Shown here one piece after another: positions 7,516 through 15,194 of a stretch of 15,891 bases of DNA (position 1 is its first letter; every line of letters starts with the position of its first letter). Made by a program: the position numbers and the translations under genes. The notes beneath the pieces are model-generated. The model was not told where the DNA came from. It made no database searches and saw nothing but the letters and a program-made list of their open reading frames with translations. The DNA is from Bacillaceae bacterium UBA7792 (lineage in GTDB: Bacteria > Bacillota > Bacilli > Bacillales > Cytobacillaceae). The stretch covers positions 1 to 15,891 of the forward strand of contig DLCS01000002.1 in the NCBI GenBank assembly GCA_002480735.1, read 5' to 3'.

Positions 7516-7535
7516 TTGCATAAGGGCAAAATTAT
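7511..7535. promoter_or_regulatory. Operator-like palindrome at the transcription start, MntR-box-like
   Basis: ATAATTTGC, ATAAGGG, CAAAATTAT: a near-perfect palindrome running from the -10 box over the expected start site. The TTTGC..AAGG..AAA pattern resembles the DtxR-family MntR boxes before Mn uptake genes in Bacilli. A bound repressor would block the promoter when manganese is plentiful. Fur or Zur cannot be excluded. Confidence 0.6.
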
Positions 7536-7618
7536 TTTATTAATCTATATTTATTGTCTATAGCCAAATGAAAAGTACTTTTTTTACTAGCAGAACAAGT
7601 TTTTAAGGAGGATTCGCT

Positions 7619-8368
7619 ATGATCGATTCAGTAATTATCATTGAAGATCTTCATGTTTCTTATTATGGAAATGAAGCTGTTAAAGGGGTAAGTCTGTCAG
7701 TAGAACGCGGAAAGCTGGTAGGCATTATCGGCCCAAATGGGGCAGGTAAATCTACTTTTCTCAAATCCATGCTACACCTCATTCCTTCTGACAAAGGCAG
7801 CATCAAGATTCTTGGAAAAAATATGAAAGAAGTTCGCAAAAAGGTTGCATACGTCCCCCAGCGCAGTGATATTGATTGGGATTTTCCAATTACAGTCTTG
7901 GATGCTGTGTTAATTGGGACCTACCCGCTCCTAAGGTTGTTTCAACGTCCGAAGAAAAAGCAAAGAGAATGGGCACTCCATTGTCTAGAGCGAGTTGGGA
8001 TGAAGGATTTTGCAAGAAGGCAGATCGGGGAGTTGTCTGGTGGACAGCAGCAGCGTGTCTTTTTAGCGAGGGCGCTTGCGCAAAATGCGGAAATCTTTTT
8101 CCTTGATGAGCCATTTGTTGGTGTGGATGTCTCTAGTGAGGAAACGATTGTCCAAATTTTAAAGGAGCTTTGTCGAAGTGGAAAAACCGTCATTGTGGTA
8201 CACCATGACTTAAGCAAAGCAAATGATTATTTCGACCAACTCATCCTTTTGAACAAGGAGTTAATTGGATTTGGCACTGTCGCAGAAGTGTTTCAGCCCG
8301 AAGTCATTGGTCGTGCATATAGCAGCCAGTTCAACTGGTTGAATGAGATGGGAGTGTCGATGCCATGA
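7619..8368 (+). CDS. mntB: Metal (probably manganese) ABC transporter, ATP-binding protein
   Basis: Cytoplasmic ATPase powering import through the permease next to it. Its 249 residues hold a Walker A GPNGAGKST (38-46), a Q-loop region AYVPQRSDIDWDFP typical of Mn/Zn importer ATPases, signature LSGGQQQR (139-146), Walker B FFLDEP (Asp163, Glu164) and a switch His in VVHHD (about 195). The ATG follows AAGGAGGATTCGCT. The stop overlaps the next start (ATGA), so it is coupled to the permease. The order ATPase, permease, binding protein is that of streptococcal psaBCA. Metal choice is judged from the binding protein and the operator. The symbol follows Bacillus mnt naming. Confidence 0.93.
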   Translation: MIDSVIIIEDLHVSYYGNEAVKGVSLSVERGKLVGIIGPNGAGKSTFLKSMLHLIPSDKGSIKILGKNMKEVRKKVAYVPQRSDIDWDFPITVLDAVLIGTYPLLRLFQRPKKKQREWALHCLERVGMKDFARRQIGELSGGQQQRVFLARALAQNAEIFFLDEPFVGVDVSSEETIVQILKELCRSGKTVIVVHHDLSKANDYFDQLILLNKELIGFGTVAEVFQPEVIGRAYSSQFNWLNEMGVSMP

Positions 8369-9222
8369 CCTTTTTTGAAGCTGTGTTGCATTATGGTTTT
8401 TTGCAAAAAGCATTAATGACTTCTAGCATAGTAGGAATTATTTGCGGAGTGGTAGGGTGCTTCATTATTCTTCGAGGAATGGCACTTATGGGAGATGCAA
8501 TATCCCATGCCGTACTGCCAGGGGTGGCAATCTCCTATTTATTCGGGATCAATTTCTTCTTTGGCGCTGTTTTTAGCGGGGTCTTAACGGCCATTGCCAT
8601 TGGGTTTGTGACACAAAACAGCCGGATTAAGCACGATACATCCATTGGTATCATGTTCACAGCAGCCTTTGCCTCGGGAATTATTATGATTACGATGTTA
8701 AAAAGCAGCACTGACTTGTATCATATCTTGTTTGGAAATGTGTTAGCAGTGAGATCTTCTGATATGTGGATTACCGTTGGAATCGGGTTCCTCGTGTTGG
8801 CAGCCGTTTATCTTTTTTATAAGGAACTTTTGGCCAGCTCCTTTGATGAAACGATGGCAGCAGCATACGGCCTTCCCGTCCGCTTGATTCACTATTTTCT
8901 CATGACCTTGCTTACGATGGTAACGGTTGCCTCTCTGCAAACAGTTGGCATTGTACTCGTCGTAGCAATGCTAATTACACCAGCTGCCGCAGCCTATTTA
9001 CTTACGGAACGACTTTGGATGATGATTTTTCTTTCTGCCGGGATGGGTGTTATTTCATCTGTCATTGGCCTTTATTTCAGCTACACTTATAATCTCGCAT
9101 CTGGGGCAACCATTGTTTTAGCGGCGACAGCGATTTTTATTCTCGTATTCTTGTTATCTCCAAAACACGGAATCATTTGGAAAGCATTGCGCATAAAGAG
9201 GAAAAGAGCTTCATTAACTTAG
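8365..9222 (+). CDS. mntC: Metal ABC transporter permease (ABC-3 family)
   Basis: Integral membrane protein of 285 residues forming the metal channel, probably as a homodimer since only one permease gene is present (Bacillus mntABCD has two). About eight hydrophobic helices are visible. ABC-3 hallmarks include the early RGMALMGDAISHAVLPGVA stretch (about 33-51) and the core TVGIVLVVAMLITPAAAAYL (about 192-211). The start overlaps the ATPase stop by four bases. The basic tail (RIKRKRASLT) is on the cytoplasmic side by the positive-inside rule. It ends 14 bases before the binding protein gene. Confidence 0.93.
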   Translation: MTFFEAVLHYGFLQKALMTSSIVGIICGVVGCFIILRGMALMGDAISHAVLPGVAISYLFGINFFFGAVFSGVLTAIAIGFVTQNSRIKHDTSIGIMFTAAFASGIIMITMLKSSTDLYHILFGNVLAVRSSDMWITVGIGFLVLAAVYLFYKELLASSFDETMAAAYGLPVRLIHYFLMTLLTMVTVASLQTVGIVLVVAMLITPAAAAYLLTERLWMMIFLSAGMGVISSVIGLYFSYTYNLASGATIVLAATAIFILVFLLSPKHGIIWKALRIKRKRASLT

Positions 9223-9236
9223 GAGGAAAAAAGGAA

Positions 9237-10178
9237 ATGCTAAAAAAACGTTTTGTATGGCTGTGCTTCATATGTCTATCTGTTGTTTTTCTTGCTGCTT
9301 GTAACAATGATCAGGAAAAAACGAAATCTAATGGGAAGGATAAGGTCCAGGTTGTGACAACTTATTCAATTATTTATGATATTGTGAAGAATGTCGGCGG
9401 TGATTTAGTGGAAATTCATAGCCTAGCTCCCATTGGCTCCAATCCTCATGAATACGATCCCCTCCCCCTTGACGTACAAAAAGCAACCGATGCTGATGCG
9501 ATTTTTTATAATGGCTTGAATTTAGAAGCGGGTAATTCATGGTTTAATCGGTTATTAGAAACAGCAGGAAAAGACGGTGAGGATGCCCCTGTTTTCCTTA
9601 TGAGTAAAGGTGTCGAGGCAAAGTACTTAACAACTAAGGGGCAAGAGGGTGAAGAGGACCCCCATGCATGGCTGGATATCAAAAATGGGATTAAATACGC
9701 CGAAAATGCACGTGATGGCCTCATAAAGGTCGATCCTAATCACGCAGTGGAATATAAGAAAAATGCAGATAAATATATTGCTGAATTAGAAGAATTGCAC
9801 AAGGATGCCATTAAAGAATTTTCGAAAATTCCAAGAAAAGACCGCATTCTTGTGACAAGTGAAGGGGCTTTTAAGTATTTTTGTGCTGCATACGATTTTG
9901 ATGCAGAATATATTTGGGAAATTAATCAGGAAAACCAAGGAACCCCTGAGCAAATAACTAGGATTGTCGATATCATCAGAGAAAAGAATATTAAGGGGCT
10001 TTTTTTAGAAACAAGTATTGACCCACGCAGCATGGAAGCCGTGTCCGCCGAAACAAATGTACCTATCTTGGGCAAGATCTTTACAGACTCATTAGGGCAT
10101 CCCGGTGAAGATGGAGATACGTACATTTCGATGATGAAGTGGAATATCCAGACGATTTTGAAGGGTTTGTCCAAATAA
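9237..10178 (+). CDS. mntA: Metal-binding lipoprotein of the ABC importer (PsaA/MntA type, manganese)
   Basis: Surface lipoprotein that captures the metal and hands it to the permease. The signal peptide ends in lipobox LAAC (Cys22). The 313-residue mature-type fold carries all four ligands of the Mn-binding PsaA: His71 (NPHEY), His143 (DPHAW), Glu209 (TSEGAF) and Asp284 (FTDSLG), each four positions beyond PsaA's 67, 139, 205 and 280. Glu rather than His at the third place, and the absence of a His-rich loop, favour Mn over Zn; Fe remains possible. The ATG at 9237 was chosen because AGGAGG stands ten bases before it and it gives a normal signal peptide; an upstream in-frame ATG (9177) lies inside the permease gene. 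Confidence 0.94.
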   Translation: MLKKRFVWLCFICLSVVFLAACNNDQEKTKSNGKDKVQVVTTYSIIYDIVKNVGGDLVEIHSLAPIGSNPHEYDPLPLDVQKATDADAIFYNGLNLEAGNSWFNRLLETAGKDGEDAPVFLMSKGVEAKYLTTKGQEGEEDPHAWLDIKNGIKYAENARDGLIKVDPNHAVEYKKNADKYIAELEELHKDAIKEFSKIPRKDRILVTSEGAFKYFCAAYDFDAEYIWEINQENQGTPEQITRIVDIIREKNIKGLFLETSIDPRSMEAVSAETNVPILGKIFTDSLGHPGEDGDTYISMMKWNIQTILKGLSK

Positions 10179-10230
10179 TGGATTAGGTTGTTTAAAATAG
10201 AGCTTTTCTTGAGAAAAAAGCCTTGATTAA

Positions 10231-10259
10231 AGATCAGCATCCCCTTTAGATGCTGATCT
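10231..10259. terminator. Hairpin between convergent genes, possible bidirectional terminator
   Basis: AGATCAGCATC pairs perfectly with GATGCTGATCT over 11 bases, loop CCCTTTA. It covers the stop codon and last codons of the minus-strand 46-residue gene and follows mntA by 52 bases. T-tracts are weak on both sides (CTTTAAT on the minus strand, none on the plus). Confidence 0.5.
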
Positions 10260-10386
10260 CCCCCTCCTCCTTCTCGCAATCAAAACAGAGAAGCTGCCCC
10301 TTGTCAGCGACAATTCCGTTTAAGAATCCATCCAAACAATAAATATCCTTCTCACACCGAATACATTTTCCTACGAATTCCTGCAT
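10246..10386 (-). CDS. Small Cys-rich protein, 46 residues, two CxxC motifs
   Basis: Unnamed small protein. The ATG at 10386 is preceded by GGGGGAATGGC, a good ribosome binding site. The sequence has two zinc-ribbon-like knuckles, KCIRC (Cys8, Cys11) and LCFDC (Cys34, Cys37), plus Cys17. The short, acidic tail (EKEEGE) follows the second knuckle. It probably binds one zinc ion. I recall similar uncharacterised proteins in Bacillus but can give no function. It lies between mntA and the diguanylate cyclase, 72 bases after the latter on the same strand; no terminator was seen between them, so they may be co-transcribed. Confidence 0.7.
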   Translation of the reverse strand: MQEFVGKCIRCEKDIYCLDGFLNGIVADKGQLLCFDCEKEEGEISI

Positions 10387-10458
10387 GCCATTCCCCCAAT
10401 AAGTCATGTTATTCTTATGTATATGTGTTAAGAAAACCAGACTTTCGTCGACGATGAT

Positions 10459-11775
10459 TTAAACATTCAACAAGTGTGCAGCAGTTACACGATTTCGGCC
10501 GTTTTGCTTGGATTTGTACATCGCCTCATCCGCCAACTGAATGATATTATTTGGCACCATACTTTCCGTTGGAACGATGGTAGCCACTCCCAAACTGACG
10601 GTCACATAACTGCTTGTTGGAGAAGCTGGGTGTGGAATTTGTAAATCTTCAATTCCTTTTCTAATTTCTTCTGCAACCACCAAAGCCTCCTCTTCCGTAC
10701 GTAGCAGGAGGATTATCGCAAACTCTTCCCCACCGTATCGTGCCGCTAGATTAAGAGGATCATGATTATAGGATTGGAGCAGCTTGGAAATGGTTCTCAA
10801 ACATTCATCCCCTGCAAGATGTCCAAAAGTATCATTATAGCTTTTATAATGATCGATGTCACAAATAATCAATGAAAAAGGCTCGGCATACTCCATTGCA
10901 CTTTCCCACTCTCTAACCATGAACTCATTAAAAAAGCGTCGATTGTAAAGCCCTGTCAGCTCATCAAAATTCACCTTTTGCTCGAGGGTATGAATGCTAT
11001 TGGATAATTCTTTCCTCATCAAATCCACATTTTGAACCAATTCGAATAATTCGTCTTCTTTTTGATAAGAGGGAATCGGCTGTGAGAAATCATGGTTCGT
11101 ATAGTGCTTAACACTTCTACTTAACTCAACAATTGGTCTAATAACGGATTTGAGAAGCCGAAAATTGATCCAAAGGTTAATGAGAACAATCCCGATTAAA
11201 AGGAACATCAATGTGGCAAGCGTAGCATTAATTCTCATTTGCATCGAATTTCTCACAATACCTCTCTCAGCCTCAATTTGCTCTGTCAGTTTATCAACTT
11301 CATTCCGAAAATGGTCAATAGCCTGTTTACCCTCAAACATGAATTCGACATTCGGTTCCTTTCCTTCTTCAGCTTGATCTACAAGTAGTTCCCCATAATG
11401 CTCCTGCCAATAATGCCCAAGTTCAATTACTTTCTTAGCTTCTTCGTCTAGTTTAGAAAAAGCAGTGGTTTTTTGAAGAAGTGCCTCCGAACTCTCGGAA
11501 AAAGCAGACACACCTTTGTTGTAGGGTTCAAGGAATGAAACATCCTTTGTCAGGTTATATCCCCGTTGCCCTGTCTCTTGGTCGATTAGCGCTTTAAATA
11601 GCTCATTAGTTGAACCCTCAATACTATCTAACGCTCTTTGACCCTGAATATTTACATTTAAGAAATATCGAACACCATAGGTAGAAACAATGACGACAAT
11701 TACAATCACAACAGTTGAAACGATCATGGAAGTTAACAGTCTTTTACCTAATTTTCCCGGAAAATTTACATTCAT
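10459..11775 (-). CDS. Membrane diguanylate cyclase, CHASE3-HAMP-GGDEF
   Basis: Probably makes the second messenger c-di-GMP from two GTP. Its 438 residues comprise a membrane helix (about 13-33), an extracytoplasmic CHASE3-like sensor (about 40-180) with the hallmark ETGQRGYN (67-74), a second helix (183-204), HAMP (about 205-260) and a GGDEF domain starting at DELTGLYNRRFF. Active-site motif GGEEF (348-352) and the DIDHYKSYND metal/GTP stretch are intact, so it should be active. The inhibitory I-site, RxxD in feedback-controlled enzymes, reads DPLN. The ATG at 11775 is preferred to an upstream TTG because AGAAGGA lies eight bases before it. The sensor signal is unknown. Confidence 0.94.
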   Translation of the reverse strand: MNVNFPGKLGKRLLTSMIVSTVVIVIVVIVSTYGVRYFLNVNIQGQRALDSIEGSTNELFKALIDQETGQRGYNLTKDVSFLEPYNKGVSAFSESSEALLQKTTAFSKLDEEAKKVIELGHYWQEHYGELLVDQAEEGKEPNVEFMFEGKQAIDHFRNEVDKLTEQIEAERGIVRNSMQMRINATLATLMFLLIGIVLINLWINFRLLKSVIRPIVELSRSVKHYTNHDFSQPIPSYQKEDELFELVQNVDLMRKELSNSIHTLEQKVNFDELTGLYNRRFFNEFMVREWESAMEYAEPFSLIICDIDHYKSYNDTFGHLAGDECLRTISKLLQSYNHDPLNLAARYGGEEFAIILLLRTEEEALVVAEEIRKGIEDLQIPHPASPTSSYVTVSLGVATIVPTESMVPNNIIQLADEAMYKSKQNGRNRVTAAHLLNV

Positions 11776-11861
11776 ATTAATTATCCTTCTCCACAAATCA
11801 AAATATTTAAGCTAATTGTATCAAAAATACGACATATTTTGAGTAATTTCTACCATTATTT

Positions 11862-11890
11862 TTGATAATTTTTCCATAGAAATGTTATAT
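11862..11890 (+). promoter_or_regulatory. Candidate promoter of the SDR gene
   Basis: TTGATA (11862-11867), a 17-base spacer and TTATAT (11885-11890), about 35 bases before the ATG, in the divergent region with the diguanylate cyclase. Confidence 0.5.
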
Positions 11891-11925
11891 TAAATTGTAC
11901 GAATTATTTTGTGGGAGGAATGACA

Positions 11926-12660
11926 ATGGAAAGATTATCAGGTAAGGTTGCGATTATTACTGGAGGAGCACGCGGAATGGGTGCGTCTCATGTGCGCATG
12001 TTTGTTAAAGAAGGCGCAAAGGTTGTTTTCACCGATATTCTTGAACAGGAAGGGCAAGCGTTAGCTAATGAGTTGGGTGAAAATGTAAAATTCATCAAGC
12101 ATGACGTGACCAAGTCTGCTGATTGGCAGCATGTAGTCGAGGAGACCGAAAAAACATTTGGCCCAGTACATATATTAGTCAACAATGCTGGAATTACAAT
12201 GAGCAAAAGTATTTTGGAGATAACAGAAGAAGAATATCGCCGCATTGTGGACATCAATCAGGTTTCCGTCTTTCTTGGAATGAAGGCTGTGATCCCTTCT
12301 ATGAAAAAAGTAGCAGGCGCTTCTATTATTAATATCTCATCGGTCAATGGACTTGTCGGCGGAGCTGTCGGATATACGGATACGAAATTTGCAGTACGAG
12401 GAATGACGAAGGCAGCAGCTCTTGAGTTTGCACAACATGGGATTCGTATTAATTCTGTTCACCCTGGAGCCGTAGCCACGCCTATGATTATCCAGGAAGA
12501 CGTAAAGGATGCTGTTGAAGCATGGGCCAAAACTCTCCCTCTACAAAGGGTAGCTCAACCAGAAGAGGTATCAAATCTTGTCGTATTCCTTGCTTCGGAT
12601 GAGTCCAGCTACTCAACTGGCTCTGAGTTTGTCATTGATGGTGGCGTGACTGCTCAGTAA
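11926..12660 (+). CDS. SDR family NAD(P)-dependent oxidoreductase
   Basis: Classical short-chain dehydrogenase/reductase of 244 residues, Rossmann fold, cytoplasmic. The cofactor loop TGGARGMG (12-19), the NNAG motif (86-89), catalytic Ser (138/139 in NISSVNG) and the YxxxK motif (Tyr150, Lys154) are all present, and the C-terminal IDGGVTAQ is standard. Asp at the end of beta-strand 2 (VVFTD) suggests NAD(H) rather than NADP(H). The sequence resembles 3-alpha/20-beta-hydroxysteroid-type and other glucose/acyl-type SDRs; the substrate cannot be deduced. The ATG at 11926 has GGGAGG seven bases upstream; the in-frame GTG at 11911 overlaps that site. A terminator follows. Confidence 0.93.
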   Translation: MERLSGKVAIITGGARGMGASHVRMFVKEGAKVVFTDILEQEGQALANELGENVKFIKHDVTKSADWQHVVEETEKTFGPVHILVNNAGITMSKSILEITEEEYRRIVDINQVSVFLGMKAVIPSMKKVAGASIINISSVNGLVGGAVGYTDTKFAVRGMTKAAALEFAQHGIRINSVHPGAVATPMIIQEDVKDAVEAWAKTLPLQRVAQPEEVSNLVVFLASDESSYSTGSEFVIDGGVTAQ

Positions 12661-12679
12661 TATTAAAAATAGGATTTTC

Positions 12680-12708
12680 AGGAGAACACTTTTGTGCTCT
12701 CCTTTTTT
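12680..12708 (+). terminator. Terminator of the SDR gene
   Basis: GGAGA and CAC (one A-C mismatch) pair with GTG and TCTCC around loop TTTT, followed by TTTTTT. Confidence 0.85.
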
Positions 12709-12881
12709 ATCGTTATTTATTCTAGTGATCTGGCACAGTAGTGTTGACCACAATTCCGGTTGTAGATTATACAAGACAAACTCCTCTACCGAAAAATATG
12801 CTACTATCTTCTGTCACCCGTCCTTTCCAGTCTACAAAAATGGCATATATTATACCATACTAAAAGAAAGGAGCTAAAATA
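12709..12881. other. Gap between the SDR and C1q-like genes
   Basis: No convincing gene was found. A frame open from 12692 to 12877 overlaps the terminator and has no ribosome binding site. CATATATTA at about 12843 resembles the -10 box (CATANNNTA) of mother-cell sporulation sigma factors E and K, but no matching -35 was found. Confidence 0.4.
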
Positions 12882-13433
12882 ATGAGCTTACTGTTTGAAA
12901 GCCTTAGAGATAGGAAGAAGCATCTCTCTCATCTTTCACATCTATTCCCTAATATTAACGTAAAGATTTTCCACCAATGCTTCGATAGAGCTCGTCCTTC
13001 TGCAGCTCGTGCGACAAGCAATGCTGACCAAAGAGTTCCTGCAAACACCTTTGTCAAAGTACGCTTCCAAAACGAAGATTTTGATTTGAACAATGAGTAT
13101 AATCCAGCAAATTCTACGTTTTCGCCGAGACAGGACGGGGTATATCAAATCATTGGAACGATCTCGTTTGACCCAGATAATAATAATGTGGATTATCGGG
13201 CGCGGGTAGAAATCCGTGTGAACGGAAATCCTGCCATTTCAACAGATAATGACTTTTTCGGTGGTGGCGTAAACCTCTCAAATGTCGTATCCGTTGCGAC
13301 AATTCTTCAATTGCAAGCTGGTGATCGGGTGGAGGTTTTTGCACAAAGTAGTACACCAGGGTTCATCCGTGAGAATGAACCAGGAGGAAATAGTACTAGA
13401 TTCGAAATAGCGAGGTTCCCCTCTCCCCTTTAA
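12882..13433 (+). CDS. C1q/TNF-like (BclA C-terminal type) jelly-roll protein
   Basis: Protein of 183 residues. After a basic, His-containing N-terminal stretch (1-45), the remainder has the beta-rich pattern of C1q/TNF jelly-roll domains: a start TFVKVRFQNEDFDLNNEYNP, central FSPRQDGVYQIIGTISFDP, then alternating strands ending in RFEIARFPS. Domains of this type form trimers on the spore exosporium (BclA) and in surface proteins of Bacillus. No collagen-like GXY repeat precedes it and there is no signal peptide, which suits delivery to the spore surface from the mother cell. The ATG follows AAAGGAGCTAAAATA. Spore location is inference. Confidence 0.75.
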   Translation: MSLLFESLRDRKKHLSHLSHLFPNINVKIFHQCFDRARPSAARATSNADQRVPANTFVKVRFQNEDFDLNNEYNPANSTFSPRQDGVYQIIGTISFDPDNNNVDYRARVEIRVNGNPAISTDNDFFGGGVNLSNVVSVATILQLQAGDRVEVFAQSSTPGFIRENEPGGNSTRFEIARFPSPL

Positions 13434-13527
13434 TTCTGACTACGGTTAATTCCAAGCTACATTGGATTTTCAACTGTAGATGAAGTAGACAAGCATAGCA
13501 TGAAAGTTGGACGAGTTAATAATATTA

Positions 13528-13558
13528 AAGCTTCCAGTAAATACTGGAGGCTTCTTTT
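13528..13558 (+). terminator. Terminator after the C1q-like gene
   Basis: AAGCTTCCAGT pairs with ACTGGAGGCTT (one T-G) around an AAAT loop, followed by CTTTT. It stands 95 bases after the stop, so the mRNA has a long 3' end with nothing else recognisable. Confidence 0.75.
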
Positions 13559-13581
13559 CAATTTATTCACATTAATGGCAC

Positions 13582-13610
13582 TTGAATAAAAGTAAACAAA
13601 AATATATAAT
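13582..13610 (+). promoter_or_regulatory. Sigma-A promoter of the DUF2087 regulator gene
   Basis: TTGAAT (13582-13587), a 17-base spacer and consensus TATAAT (13605-13610). Confidence 0.7.
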
Positions 13611-13650
13611 GTCTATAAATAACAAAACATTATTGAGTGGTGTCTATAAA
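13610..13650 (+). repeat. Direct repeat TGTCTATAAA before the DUF2087 regulator
   Basis: TGTCTATAAA occurs at 13610-13619 and again at 13641-13650, 31 bases apart (three helix turns), one copy at the transcription start and one at the start codon. It could be an autoregulatory operator. Confidence 0.4.
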
Positions 13651-13651
13651 A

Positions 13652-14416
13652 ATGCTTGATGAAGAAAAATTTTGGAATGCCTCGGTCGAGGAGCTTTCGG
13701 ATGGCTATGTTTTTGATGAAAGCACAGAAGAATACATATGTCTAATTTGTGGTCAAAAGTATGAGGATGGGGTTCTCTACCCACAAATAGATAGAGAGAT
13801 CTTTCTAGAAGCTAGAAAAGCGATCAATCAACACATGAAAAACAACCACCCTTCCATGTTCAATTACCTATTGGGAATGGATAAGAAGTACACTGGACTT
13901 TCCGAGCATCAACGTGAGCTGCTTCATCTGTTCGGACAAGGATTATCAGACAAAGAAATCGTGGAAATAAATGGCGGTAGTGCTTCAACCATTCGAAACC
14001 ATCGGTTCAAGCTGAAAGAAAAAGAAAAGCAGGCAAAGGTTTTTTTGGCTATTATGACTCTATTAAAGACAGAGAAGGATACGAATCATGATTTTGTACC
14101 TTTTCATAAGGGGGCAAAAATGGTGGATGATAGATATGCAGTCACGAAAGATGAAAAGGAGAAAATTTTGAACACTTATTTTAAGCAGGGACCAAATGGG
14201 CCGCTTGATTCATTTCCAAGCAAGGAAAAACGCAAGCTTGTAATACTGCAGCATATCATTAAACGATTTGAAGTGGGAAAAAAATATACAGAATCAGAAG
14301 TCAATGAGGTGTTAAAGACCATTTTCTATGATTTTGCAACGATAAGACGTTACTTCATAGAATATGGATTCATGGAACGAAGTAAAGATTGCTCTGAATA
14401 CTGGATCAATCAATAA
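13652..14416 (+). CDS. Transcriptional regulator: zinc finger, LuxR-like HTH and DUF2087
   Basis: Putative DNA-binding regulator of 254 residues. An N-terminal finger has CLIC (Cys30, Cys33) and HMKNNH (His61, His66). A LuxR-like helix-turn-helix follows (about 80-130, LSDKEIVEINGGSASTIRNHRFKL). The C-terminal DUF2087 domain (about 170-254) ends in the typical motif ATIRRYFIEYGFMER..EYWIN. DUF2087 is found in regulators of Bacilli and may bind nucleic acid or a ligand; the target is unknown. The start is uncertain: ATG at 13652 has only a weak GGTG site, and in-frame GTGs at 13637 and 13640 are possible. The HAD gene starts 20 bases after, so they probably form an operon. Confidence 0.85.
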   Translation: MLDEEKFWNASVEELSDGYVFDESTEEYICLICGQKYEDGVLYPQIDREIFLEARKAINQHMKNNHPSMFNYLLGMDKKYTGLSEHQRELLHLFGQGLSDKEIVEINGGSASTIRNHRFKLKEKEKQAKVFLAIMTLLKTEKDTNHDFVPFHKGAKMVDDRYAVTKDEKEKILNTYFKQGPNGPLDSFPSKEKRKLVILQHIIKRFEVGKKYTESEVNEVLKTIFYDFATIRRYFIEYGFMERSKDCSEYWINQ

Positions 14417-14436
14417 TCATTTTGGGGAGTAAGTTT

Positions 14437-15057
14437 ATGATAAAATTTGTTGTATTTGATTTTGATGGAACACTTGTGGATTCAAAGAAAGTATTTATCA
14501 CGGCTTGGAATAAGCTAGCAGAAGAGAACTCTTTTAAGAAAATCAAGGAAAATGAAATAGAGGCAATGCAGAAGCTATCAATTCGTGAACGAAGTAAAAT
14601 GTTAGATTTTCCAATGTACAAATTGCCGTTCATTATGTCTCATTTTTACAAGCTGTACAAAGAATCCTTGCATGAAGTCATGTTATTCGATGGGATTAAG
14701 GAATTGCTTGATAAACTGGAACAGAAAGGTTATCAAATAGCCATTATCTCATCGAATTCTGAAGAAATTATCCACGAATTTTTAAGTCGAAATGATATAA
14801 CGACTGTTTCTGAGGTACTTTGCTCTAGCAGGATTTTTGGAAAGGACCGACTTTTACGTCGATTTATGACAGAGAAAAACATAGATGCTTCTCAGGTCAT
14901 GTACGTGGGTGACGAGCATCGAGATATCATAGCTTGTAAAAAAACTAGGATTCCAATCATTTGGGTATCCTGGGGGTATGACGCCTTTGAGGTAATTGAA
15001 GGTGCAAGGCCGGAATATATGGTATATTCACCGACCGAGATTTTACAAATAGTGTAG
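14437..15057 (+). CDS. HAD superfamily hydrolase, phosphoglycolate-phosphatase-like
   Basis: Cytosolic phosphatase of 206 residues. Motif I is DFDGTLVDS, with nucleophile Asp8 and acid/base Asp10. A helical cap of the C1 type follows (about 15-85). Motif II is IISSNS, motif III Lys is probably in FGKDRLL, and motif IV is VGDEHRD (Asp159). All catalytic positions are present. The ATG at 14437 has GGGGAG seven bases before it; the in-frame TTG at 14422 is upstream of that site and is rejected. It lies 20 bases after the DUF2087 regulator, so the regulator and enzyme likely share one mRNA. The substrate is unknown; small sugar or organic phosphates are usual. Confidence 0.9.
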   Translation: MIKFVVFDFDGTLVDSKKVFITAWNKLAEENSFKKIKENEIEAMQKLSIRERSKMLDFPMYKLPFIMSHFYKLYKESLHEVMLFDGIKELLDKLEQKGYQIAIISSNSEEIIHEFLSRNDITTVSEVLCSSRIFGKDRLLRRFMTEKNIDASQVMYVGDEHRDIIACKKTRIPIIWVSWGYDAFEVIEGARPEYMVYSPTEILQIV

Positions 15058-15064
15058 TTAGTGA

Positions 15065-15102
15065 GAAGGCACCTTGAATTAACTCAAAGTGTCTTCTTTT
15101 TT
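15065..15102 (+). terminator. Terminator of the regulator/HAD operon
   Basis: GAAGGCAC and TTGA (one C-A mismatch) pair with TCAA and GTGTCTTC around a six-base loop, followed by TTTTTT. Confidence 0.88.
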
Positions 15103-15160
15103 CTAAAAAACAGTACCAAAAACCAAATTTCTGTTATATAATTAAATAAAATTGTATGTT

Positions 15161-15174
15161 TTGTTATATAACAA
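15161..15174. promoter_or_regulatory. Perfect palindrome TTGTTATATAACAA before the first ABA-sandwich gene
   Basis: It is 14 bases, fully symmetrical, 20 bases before the ATG. Its core TGTTATATA also occurs at 15132-15140, exactly 30 bases earlier. The pair could be an operator; the AT-rich stretch also offers -10-like hexamers. Confidence 0.45.
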
Positions 15175-15194
15175 TGATTTGGAGGTATTGAAAG

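Noticed and set aside
7876..8217. Several open frames on both strands within the ABC ATPase gene
   Set aside because: They are shadows of a gene with complete ABC motifs.
9926..10279. Minus-strand frame of 117 codons opposite the end of mntA
   Set aside because: It is a shadow of mntA and overlaps the hairpin and the Cys-rich gene, with no start signal.
12692..12877. Plus-strand frame of 61 codons after the SDR gene
   Set aside because: It begins inside the SDR terminator, lacks a ribosome binding site and looks unlike a protein domain.
12942..13356. Two minus-strand frames opposite the C1q-like gene
   Set aside because: The plus-strand gene has a ribosome binding site and a jelly-roll pattern; the minus frames have neither.
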